This document shows positions 24,080-30,685 of a DNA stretch of 31,930 nucleotides, one piece after another. The stretch's first letter is position 1, and every line of letters starts with the position of its first letter. The translations under genes and the position numbers were made by a program. The DNA is from a virus. The notes under the pieces are model-generated. The model saw nothing but the letters and a program-made list of their open reading frames with translations. It had not been told where the DNA came from and made no database searches. Where the stretch lies: IMG/VR virus record IMGVR_UViG_3300046689_000146, positions 1 to 31,930 of that record. One strand, written 5' to 3'.

Positions 24080-24427
24080 TTACCTCCGCTGTAGGGCTTC
24101 GTCGTACCGGATGGGCATCTCCATCAACTGATCCCTTTCATACAGGATCTGAGCCACTCGCTCGGGAACCCTGTACCTCGTGCCCGCCTTCATGTTGAAG
24201 TGGTTGTCGGGGAGGCCCACCGTCATCTCCTCGATGTCGGCGTTGGGCCGCACGACCCAGACGGCCTCACCCAGCGGCTGCTGGATGGGTAGCTCCTGCA
24301 CCTCGTCCACGACCTGGGGCGTGCCGAACATCTCGGCCATGGTGGTCATGCCGGGCGTGACCTCACCCCCCTCGACGGAGGGATCGACTGTCTCTGGCGT
24401 TCCTGCGGGCTGGCGGGCTGATGCCAT
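24080..24427 (-). CDS. Hypothetical small head protein
   Basis: The 115-aa product lies between the major capsid and decoration genes, after the hairpin. The first 45 residues are acidic and probably disordered. The rest is compact (EAVWVVRPNADIEEMTVG, HFNMKAGTRYRVPERVAQIL), with a Y-R-V-P-x-x-V-A-x-x-L motif similar to short head-closure or capsid-associated proteins. A GGAG lies five bases before the ATG. The role is unknown; a virion component is likely from context. Confidence 0.75.
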   Translation of the reverse strand: MASARQPAGTPETVDPSVEGGEVTPGMTTMAEMFGTPQVVDEVQELPIQQPLGEAVWVVRPNADIEEMTVGLPDNHFNMKAGTRYRVPERVAQILYERDQLMEMPIRYDEALQRR

Positions 24428-24447
24428 GGTTGCTCCTGTTCAAGGCA

Positions 24448-24477
24448 AGAGGGGGACGGCCGAAGCCGCCCCCCTCT
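24448..24477 (-). terminator. Hairpin with UUCG loop between capsid gene and downstream genes
   Basis: On the minus strand the arms pair over 8 bases (AGAGGGGG with CCCCCTCT), a single C-A mismatch, then four G/C pairs closing a TTCG tetraloop with C-G. It begins 16 bases after the major capsid stop and ends 20 bases before the next start. There is no T run, which is common for hairpin terminators in high-GC bacteria. I infer partial termination or 3-prime end protection of the capsid mRNA. Confidence 0.7.
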
Positions 24478-24493
24478 GTGCATACGAGTGTGC

Positions 24494-25846
24494 TCAGTTG
24501 GTGACGAGGCGAACGACCGCCGAGTCGGTGATGGTGCCGAAGCCCCAGATGCCGTACCACGCCAGGGCGTGCTCACGACCGAAGTCGAGAACGCCGCCGT
24601 CACGAAGCTCGACGGGGAGGCTGATGGCGTGCCCGAAGGCGTTGTCCCCGACCATGAGGCCCTCGTAGGTCGGAAGACCCGCAGGGCCACCGCCAGGCCA
24701 GTACTGACCCCACCCGGGGGTGGCGACAGCGCCGGGGCCGACGTAGGCGTACTCCAGGTTGGTGTCCACACCAGCACCACCGAGGTTGGGCGGGCCGACA
24801 CCGGAGCCTGCGGGCTGCGGCTGGTCGATCGACACGTCCGGCGTGGCCGGAGAAGCCACACCCAGGGTGTCCTGCCGCCAGTAGGCCTGGGCGACCGAGG
24901 GGTCGTCGGCCAGCGTGGCAGGCCACACCGTCTTGTTGAACGGGGCACCGATCTGGGTCGTCTCGATGAAGACGACGTCGTTCAGACGCCCGATCTCGCC
25001 CAGCATGAAGTTCCCGGGCGATGCGTACTTGGTCACCTCGATGAACTCCGGGGTGTCACGCAGACGGCGGCTCTGGTGGGGATGCACGAAGCACACGTAC
25101 GTCTCGCCCATGCGGGGGATGTTCTTGGACGCCAGGACCTCGACGGCGTCCTTGATCGTGTGCATCGTGAGGAAGTAGCCGCCGCCGCCCGCCGTCACAG
25201 CGGCGTAGCTCGGGGCCACCGTGCCCGGCTCGTAGACGCCGTAGCCGGTGTTGATGGCCGTGGGCTTGGCGTAGCCGTAGACCTCCGACGTGGAGCGCTG
25301 GAGCGAGGTGCGGGCCTGCGTGTCGATGTACAGCGCCATGTTGCGACCGAGGAGACGAGAGGCCGAGGCCATGACGTCATCGAACGATGCGTTCAGGAGC
25401 AGTTCCGTCACGGCGACGCCGAAGCCTTGCTCAGCGACCTTGATCTGGTACTGCTGCGCCGACAGGGCGTAGGTCCGCATGCGGACGCCCTCAACCAGCG
25501 GTCCCGACGGGATCGGCAAGTTGTTATAACGCATGAAGTTCACGGTCAGTCCGGGCATCACCCCGAGTTCGGTCTTCTTGATGGCGAACTGCTCGAAGCG
25601 CAGGACCGGCATGGCCTGAAACAAGATCTCCTTGCTCCAGATCACCTGGATGGCCGGACCCATCATGGTGGTGCCAGTGGTGGGAGCGACGCCATAGCCG
25701 GTGTTGGGGTTGTTGTTGGGGCCGGTCGGGCCGTAGTAGCCGACAGCGCTGGTGTAGACGCTGGCGGGACCGCCACCGGCGACCTGCTCGGTCCCAGTGA
25801 CGGCGGAACCCGATGGGAACGGGGAGCCGAGGGCGGTATCTGCCAT
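24494..25846 (-). CDS. Major capsid protein, N4-gp56-like
   Basis: The 450-aa product fits the N4 gp56-type capsid family (HK97 fold): RMRTYALSAQQYQIKVAEQG, then AVTELLLNASFDDVMASAS, LLGRNMALYIDTQARTSLQR, and in the second half CFVHPHQSRRLRDTPEF, NFMLGEIGRLNDVVFIETTQ. The first 60 residues are Gly/Pro-rich and probably flexible, and there is a Gly/Pro-rich loop near 330-385. It follows the scaffold gene by 21 bases with AGAGGA before the ATG. Members of this family generally lack the delta-domain processing of HK97, consistent with the absence of a protease gene here. It should be the most abundant virion protein. Confidence 0.92.
   Translation of the reverse strand: MADTALGSPFPSGSAVTGTEQVAGGGPASVYTSAVGYYGPTGPNNNPNTGYGVAPTTGTTMMGPAIQVIWSKEILFQAMPVLRFEQFAIKKTELGVMPGLTVNFMRYNNLPIPSGPLVEGVRMRTYALSAQQYQIKVAEQGFGVAVTELLLNASFDDVMASASRLLGRNMALYIDTQARTSLQRSTSEVYGYAKPTAINTGYGVYEPGTVAPSYAAVTAGGGGYFLTMHTIKDAVEVLASKNIPRMGETYVCFVHPHQSRRLRDTPEFIEVTKYASPGNFMLGEIGRLNDVVFIETTQIGAPFNKTVWPATLADDPSVAQAYWRQDTLGVASPATPDVSIDQPQPAGSGVGPPNLGGAGVDTNLEYAYVGPGAVATPGWGQYWPGGGPAGLPTYEGLMVGDNAFGHAISLPVELRDGGVLDFGREHALAWYGIWGFGTITDSAVVRLVTN
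25520..25530. repeat. Motif copy GTTGTTATAAC
   Basis: One mismatch to GTTGTNACAAC; it lies in the capsid gene over codons CGT TAT AAC AAC TTG, an AT-rich island in an otherwise GC-ending codon context. Confidence 0.5.
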
Positions 25847-25860
25847 GAGAATCCTCTCTT

Positions 25861-25871
25861 GTTGTGACTAC
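25861..25871. promoter_or_regulatory. Motif copy between scaffold and capsid genes
   Basis: GTTGTGACTAC matches the palindrome GTTGTNACAAC at all but one defined position and spans the scaffold stop codon and the short gap before the capsid gene. It is one of the few copies not wholly constrained by protein coding. Confidence 0.4.
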
Positions 25872-26689
25872 TGCGGTGGTGCTTGGCCGCTCTGAGTCGC
25901 ATAGCGCATCAGGCGGTCCCGGTACTGGCCGTACGTCTTGTTGTCCATGCCCTTGATGTCCTGGATGCTGATCTGCTCAACACCAGGCTGCTGCTCCATC
26001 GGACCACCCATGGACGGTTGGCCGGTGAGGGCCGCTCCACGAGCGAGAGGACGAGCATCCGTCATGGCCTCTCGGAAGTTGGCAGCGATGGTCTGGGTGC
26101 GCTGCTTCATGTCCTCGATGGCCTGGTCGATCTCGCCCACGGTGTTGCCTTGGATGAGATCACGCAGGTCGGGCAGCAGGAACTGCTCCTCCTGCTCGAT
26201 GCGGGCACGGCGGTAGTTCTGGAGTTCGTTCCACTCCCGCTCCCGCTCGAAGATGGCCTGGTCCCGCTGGCGCTGCTCTTCGATCGCCTCGATGCGCTGG
26301 TTCCACTCCTTGTCCCGAGTCTCCAGCAGGGTGCGCACATCCATCTCGGCCTCGGACGCCTGACGGGCCTCCTGCGCCAGACGATCACGCTCAGCCTGCG
26401 CAGCGGCCTCCCGCTCTTCCCGGTCGGTGGTGAGTTGCTGTAGCTGCGCCTGCATCTCGGCCAGACGGCCGTCCGTCTCTTCCCGCATGCGGGCGACGTC
26501 CTCTTCCGAGTAGAAGCGACCGTTCTGCGGTGTCGGCCCCGGTCCCGTCTGCCCACCCTGCACGATCACGAGAGGACCGTTCTGTCCAGGCTGCGGGGGC
26601 GGCGCCTGCACGTCAGCAGCCGTACGAGGCTGCGCAGGCTCGACGCCCTGTCCCTGGATGAACCCACTCCCGGTATCCAGTTGGCTCAT
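25868..26689 (-). CDS. Scaffolding protein
   Basis: The 273-aa protein sits between portal and capsid genes, the normal place for the scaffold. Residues 1-60 are Gln/Pro/Gly-rich. Residues about 65-200 form a continuous, highly charged coiled coil rich in Glu, Arg and Gln (YSEEDVARMREETDGRLAEM, IEAIEEQRQRDQAIFERERE). The C-terminus is shorter and mixed (MDNKTYGQYRDRLMRYATQS) and could be the capsid-binding end. This layout is typical of internal scaffolds that guide shell assembly and then leave. AAGAGG precedes the ATG by nine bases. The assignment is from architecture and context rather than a named family. Confidence 0.85.
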   Translation of the reverse strand: MSQLDTGSGFIQGQGVEPAQPRTAADVQAPPPQPGQNGPLVIVQGGQTGPGPTPQNGRFYSEEDVARMREETDGRLAEMQAQLQQLTTDREEREAAAQAERDRLAQEARQASEAEMDVRTLLETRDKEWNQRIEAIEEQRQRDQAIFEREREWNELQNYRRARIEQEEQFLLPDLRDLIQGNTVGEIDQAIEDMKQRTQTIAANFREAMTDARPLARGAALTGQPSMGGPMEQQPGVEQISIQDIKGMDNKTYGQYRDRLMRYATQSGQAPPQ

Positions 26690-26724
26690 GTTGTCATACC
26701 TCTTTCAGGCCCAGTTGTGACACT
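26690..26724. promoter_or_regulatory. Paired copies of the dispersed motif before the scaffold gene
   Basis: Two GTTGTNA-type elements (GTTGTCATACC at 26690 and GTTGTGACACT at 26714) lie 24 bases apart and fill most of the gap between the portal stop and the scaffold start. The spacing is about two helical turns, which would place bound proteins on the same face. Function as an operator is inference. Confidence 0.4.
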
Positions 26725-28378
26725 ACTCGCTCGAAGTGTCGGTGGTGTCGTAGTCCATCGTCTGGGGCGGCATCTCTTGGAACGCACGCTCCATGATCTC
26801 CTGAGCGAGTGCAGGATCGATGGGTGCGGACGGCACTGCGCCGCCCTCTGGTGTCAGGATGGGTTGTCCGTCCGGCGTCATACCCGTAGTCGCCATCTGG
26901 AACTGAGCGGCCTGCATGCGGATGAGATCGAGAGCGCCTTGCTCCTTGATGTCCTCCAACATCTCCTCGAAGATCTCCCGCAGCTTCTGATCGGGGAACT
27001 GCTCGCCCAGGTCCCTGAGCGCACCCTTGCGGGACTCCAGGCTCATCGCCATCAGGGCCTGGATCTCGTTGATCTTCAACAGCCGGTCCATCGGCATGGG
27101 ATCGGGCCAGAAGATCTCGGTGCGGTAGGTCAGCGGGTCGGAGGGATCAAGCGCCAACGCCTGGTCCGGCTCGGGCCGCACGCTCGACAGGTAGGGGTTG
27201 TACTGGAGCGCCTGCGGCTCGAAGACTGCCAGGTGCAGCATGATGTGCTCGTTGATCTGCTTGAAGAAGGGCGTGTACTGCACCTTCTTCTGGTGGTACC
27301 GGGGCATCATGCTCTGGTACTGCATCTGGAGCGCCACGCCCGAGGTGTTCGAGATGGGCTGTACCTGGCCCAGCGCACCCATGGGAATGCCCATCATCTC
27401 GTGCATACTTTGCTTCAACAGTTCCATGTAGCCCAGCGGCCCGGCGAAGTTCGTCTCCAACTCCAGGTTGGTGACCGAGGCGTCCTTGTTGCCGATGGCC
27501 CAGATCTTCTTGGGGCCTTTCTCTAGCCCCGCCGCCTTGGCCCCGATGATCACGGTGACCGGCGCCGAATGGTAGTTGATGATGTCCGAGATTTCGGTGG
27601 CCTTCTCGTTGTACTCACGATTCAGCGTGATGATGTCGTTGATGTCACCGAGGCCCCACGGCGACGACGCCACCGGCAGGTTGGCAGCGTGCGTGATGGG
27701 GATGGTGCCCAGCGGATTCTCACGGCGATCGATGAGTTCGTCGTTGACGTACTCCTCGATCATCTGATCGGTCAGAAGCTCGACGTACGTGTAGACCTGA
27801 CGGGTCCCGTCCTGGGCAGTCCCCCAGAACTTATATTTCAAGCGAAACCGGATCATCTTGTTCTTGTCGTGCGGGTGGAACTCCGGGAAGCAGAACGCCG
27901 GGTTCAGTGGCAGGATGCGCACCCGCCCGTTGTGAACACGGCCAGCCGGGTCCACGTAGGCCTCTTCGTAGGCCACCTTCACGAACACGTCGCCACTGAC
28001 GGAGCCAAGCTGGCCGATCTCCCACAGCAGGCGGCTCTTGTTGTTGTCGATCTCCCACACCCGCTTCATGAGCGGGGGGATGATCAGGCCGGTGGCCTCG
28101 GGGGCATGGAACTCGATGCCTCGGCCGAAGGTCCAGTTTGTTATGTAATCACTGAACGCCCTGACGAAGTTGAAGGTGAGTTGCGGCTCGCCCAGTTCAC
28201 GCCGGTAGGCCCAGTGATGACCCAGGTACCACGCCCAGTTGCTGGCGTAGCGGTTCATCCGAGGGCCATGGACCTCGAACTCCTCATCGGCCAACTCCAC
28301 CAGGCCCAGCGGGGACACAGCGATAGCCAGGTCACTGACTGCGGCTCGGTAGGTCGGAGGGTTGAAGTTGATGCTCAC
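26723..28378 (-). CDS. Portal protein
   Basis: The 551-aa product has the features of SPP1 gp6-type portals: PQLTFNFVRAFSDYITNWTF near residue 65, the QLGSVSGDVFVKVAYEE strand-turn-strand segment near 125, a long wing region, then GDINDIITLNREYNEKATEI, which begins the stem-crown helices, and GIPMGALGQVQPISNTSGVA near 330. The ring sits at one capsid vertex, takes in DNA from the terminase and seats the connector. It overlaps the preceding gene by ATGA. The Gln/Met-rich C-terminus (about 490-551) is the likely crown or inner barrel. The length is normal. Confidence 0.92.
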   Translation of the reverse strand: MSINFNPPTYRAAVSDLAIAVSPLGLVELADEEFEVHGPRMNRYASNWAWYLGHHWAYRRELGEPQLTFNFVRAFSDYITNWTFGRGIEFHAPEATGLIIPPLMKRVWEIDNNKSRLLWEIGQLGSVSGDVFVKVAYEEAYVDPAGRVHNGRVRILPLNPAFCFPEFHPHDKNKMIRFRLKYKFWGTAQDGTRQVYTYVELLTDQMIEEYVNDELIDRRENPLGTIPITHAANLPVASSPWGLGDINDIITLNREYNEKATEISDIINYHSAPVTVIIGAKAAGLEKGPKKIWAIGNKDASVTNLELETNFAGPLGYMELLKQSMHEMMGIPMGALGQVQPISNTSGVALQMQYQSMMPRYHQKKVQYTPFFKQINEHIMLHLAVFEPQALQYNPYLSSVRPEPDQALALDPSDPLTYRTEIFWPDPMPMDRLLKINEIQALMAMSLESRKGALRDLGEQFPDQKLREIFEEMLEDIKEQGALDLIRMQAAQFQMATTGMTPDGQPILTPEGGAVPSAPIDPALAQEIMERAFQEMPPQTMDYDTTDTSSE

Positions 28379-29946
28379 CCGAACAACTCTCCCTGCACAC
28401 CACGAGCAGCCGTCTTCCGCAGGGCTAGTTGCCGGGACTGTGACAACACCGCAGCCGGATTGACCGTCTCGGTACCGCCTTCACCAGCATGGAACATGGT
28501 CTGAGACTTCTGGCCCCGGCCAGGACGCAGCGGGGACCGCTGGCTGGCCTGATGTGCCGCCACTCGACCTTCGTACTCAGCGTCCTTGCCCCCACCGGCC
28601 TGACGACGAATCTCGGTCCACACCACGCCCTGGACACCCACCGAGGGCACGATCTCGTCGTTGCGTTTGCCCAGTTCAGCCCCGGTGCGCTCCACCGACT
28701 CCTGGCCCCAGGCGTGACGGATCATGGCGGGCGAACCACCCTTGACGATGCCACCAGAGGTGAGCTTCTTCTCGTTGGCAGACCCCGCTTCCCCTACGCC
28801 GAACTTGGCCGGAGACTGCCAACGAGCCTTGCCTGACCGCCCGGTGTCCACCACCTCGGGCCGCTGGCCTGACTGCGCCGCCTGCATCCAGGTGTCGTTG
28901 GCGATGGGGTGGTGCGGGTCCAGGATGCCCTCGGTAGAGGATTTCAAGCCGAAGGTGTCCATGCGCTGCTGGCCTGGAAGCTGGCGCAGCACGTTGTCCA
29001 TGCGCCCCAGGAACTCCTCGTGGACGTGCTGCTCGGAGGGGTCGCTAGAGCGGATGGCCTCTCGGTAGCTGTGGACCTTGGGCGACCCATGGGGATCGAT
29101 GGCGTCCTCGGGCGCCGTGTTGCCCCGCAGGACGTCGATCGACTTGGTGACGTTCTCGGTGGTGCCACCCTTGGCCATGGGAGCCAGGTTCACGTCACCC
29201 TCGGTCTGGACGTGGCCCCGCACCTTGGGCGCCTTCAACGCAGCGAACTGGTGCGACTGCATCTCGCCGGGGTGGACCGATCGGCCTGTCCAGTCAGCGA
29301 TCGACTTGTCCTCAGACTCCTCCACCGCCTGCGGTGACACCTTGACCCGGGCCGTGGGGTCGGCGTGAGCACGAGCCAGCGCATGCACCGCTGCCAGTTC
29401 CTGCACAGGGTTGTTCTGTGGTGACATCACCGTGGAGCCGGTGATCACCCGCTCCTTGTCGATGCCCGTCTCCTTGGAGACACCAGCGAGCTTGCCGTGG
29501 TGCTCGAAGTACCAGTCAGCGCCCAGATCACTCAGGCCCATCACCGGCCGGTCAGTGGGACGGCGGTCGGTGTGCATACCGGGCAGGCCAGACTCGAAGT
29601 CCCGATGCCCCCGCTCCCGGCCCCGGTTGACGTAGCCCGTCTGCGACTCGACAGCGTTCTCCATGGTGATGTCACGGTCCACGAAGGCCCCGGCTGCCTT
29701 CATGGCCTTGTGCGTCACCAGACGACGAGCCGACTGGTCCCGAGTCTCCTCCGAGGCGTTCGGGTCCACCGCCTGCTTGGCCAAGCGCCGCATGATGGTG
29801 CGCTGGCCCGTCTTGGCGTTGCCCAGGCGGGACATGCGCTGGTCCAGCTTGTTGCGCCCCTGGGGCGTCAGATCCTCGGTACGCAGTGCTCGACCGGGCG
29901 GCGGGGTGACCCGGCTGTCCGGAGGTGGCTTCTTGCGAGCAACCAT
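28375..29946 (-). CDS. Large hypothetical protein between terminase and portal genes
   Basis: This 523-aa protein has an N-terminal basic region (residues 1-100, many Arg/Lys). The segment from about 135 reads GLSDLGADWYFEHHGKLAGV, then VMSPQNNPVQELAAVHALAR near 175. That W-Y, S-P-Q-N-x-P and A-x-x-x-A pattern recalls a family of uncharacterised actinophage proteins found near the packaging genes (I recall the label DUF7178, but cannot verify it). A later GVQGVVWTEIRR fits the same family's terminal helix. The rest is low-complexity and charged (GRGQKSQTMFHAGEGG). No catalytic motif is certain. Position suggests a role in packaging or head maturation, or an injected internal protein. It overlaps both neighbours by start-stop junctions. 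Confidence 0.85.
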   Translation of the reverse strand: MVARKKPPPDSRVTPPPGRALRTEDLTPQGRNKLDQRMSRLGNAKTGQRTIMRRLAKQAVDPNASEETRDQSARRLVTHKAMKAAGAFVDRDITMENAVESQTGYVNRGRERGHRDFESGLPGMHTDRRPTDRPVMGLSDLGADWYFEHHGKLAGVSKETGIDKERVITGSTVMSPQNNPVQELAAVHALARAHADPTARVKVSPQAVEESEDKSIADWTGRSVHPGEMQSHQFAALKAPKVRGHVQTEGDVNLAPMAKGGTTENVTKSIDVLRGNTAPEDAIDPHGSPKVHSYREAIRSSDPSEQHVHEEFLGRMDNVLRQLPGQQRMDTFGLKSSTEGILDPHHPIANDTWMQAAQSGQRPEVVDTGRSGKARWQSPAKFGVGEAGSANEKKLTSGGIVKGGSPAMIRHAWGQESVERTGAELGKRNDEIVPSVGVQGVVWTEIRRQAGGGKDAEYEGRVAAHQASQRSPLRPGRGQKSQTMFHAGEGGTETVNPAAVLSQSRQLALRKTAARGVQGELFG

Positions 29947-30248
29947 CAGTGCTCCAGCCGATGCTTCTTGGTGTTGTAGGCCCGCAGGGCAGCGGGTTCC
30001 AACGCCGGGGGCATGTGGGTGCCCATCAGCCCCTCAGCACGCTGGAGGACGTCGGGCTTCATCTTCTGCCAGAGCAGACGGAAGTTCTGCGGGCGGCTGG
30101 CGTCCTTCTTCAACGCCAGGCTCTTCGGTGCTATGACAACCGGCCGTCCCCTCGGAGCCGGGCCGTACACACGGTCATGGACCGTCTGCGAGGTCGGCAG
30201 TTGAGTCCCGAGGACCCGCATGCGGGAGGACGGCTGGCTGTACGGCAT
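29946..30248 (-). CDS. Small basic hypothetical protein
   Basis: The 100-aa product begins at the ATG overlapping the previous stop (ATGA). It is basic and mainly loop-like, with PRGRPVVIAPKSLALKKDAS in the middle and a C-terminal helix-rich part (LRAYNTKKHRLEH). There is no cysteine pair, signal or membrane segment. It ends by a TGATG junction with the 523-aa gene. It is accepted because start-stop overlaps on both sides leave no gap. The function is unknown. Confidence 0.7.
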   Translation of the reverse strand: MPYSQPSSRMRVLGTQLPTSQTVHDRVYGPAPRGRPVVIAPKSLALKKDASRPQNFRLLWQKMKPDVLQRAEGLMGTHMPPALEPAALRAYNTKKHRLEH

Positions 30249-30625
30249 CAGTCCGTGACGACAGCCCGGTTCGGGCGGCGCTGGATGGCGTTGGCGCCCA
30301 TCTCCCTCTCGAAGCCGTGCCCGAACATCTGGGCACCATGGGCGAACTCGCTCAGAAGGGCAGGCGCCTCGATCCACGTGGACGACCCCATGTGGACCCG
30401 CTCACGCTGCGTCTCGCCCGCACCCTTGACACAGGTGACGGGCCGCTCGTTGGCGCAGTCGGCGTACGCACCACGCCGGAAGTCCTGGGGCACGTCGGTG
30501 TCGGTGGCGATGCCCTCCTCGAAGCGGAGCGGCCCACGGCGCCGGTCGTTCTGAGCGACATCTGTCTCGTACTGGGCGCCCCGGAACTTCTCGGGTCCCA
30601 GCGGGGGAACGGGGGCAAGGCCCAT
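30248..30625 (-). CDS. Small hypothetical protein after the large terminase
   Basis: I use the ATG with GGAGG five bases upstream, giving 125 aa; a TTG four codons earlier overlaps that site and is unlikely. The sequence is Arg/Pro-rich (MGLAPVPPLGPEKFRGAQYE, RRRGPLRFEEGI) and has two cysteines (ADCANERPVTC) that could pair. It has no recognisable family, signal or membrane segment. It lies 60 bases after the terminase stop and overlaps the next gene by ATGA. Confidence 0.7.
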   Translation of the reverse strand: MGLAPVPPLGPEKFRGAQYETDVAQNDRRRGPLRFEEGIATDTDVPQDFRRGAYADCANERPVTCVKGAGETQRERVHMGSSTWIEAPALLSEFAHGAQMFGHGFEREMGANAIQRRPNRAVVTD

Positions 30626-30685
30626 AGCTACCTCCAAGGGGTGGCGGTCGGCGCCATGTTAAGCACGTTGTCGCAGCAAGATGGG

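Noticed and set aside
24488-25867. A 459-codon open frame on the plus strand opposite the capsid gene, and similar long plus-strand frames elsewhere
   Set aside because: High GC gives long antisense open frames by chance. These have Arg/Gly/Val-heavy composition, no ribosome sites, and sit exactly opposite well-supported structural genes.
1600-29580. Frequent TATGAC/GTATG strings (plus strand GTCATA, GCATAC)
   Set aside because: They stand out by eye but mostly fall on Tyr-Asp or residue-Met codon junctions, and TAC-GAC and GGC-ATG alternatives also occur. Without counts I cannot call it a signal.
30630-30657. Nine-codon leader-like frame (MAPTATPWR) whose stop overlaps the next ribosome site
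   Set aside because: Its own ATG has no ribosome site and there is no sign of attenuation structures; it is too short to support.
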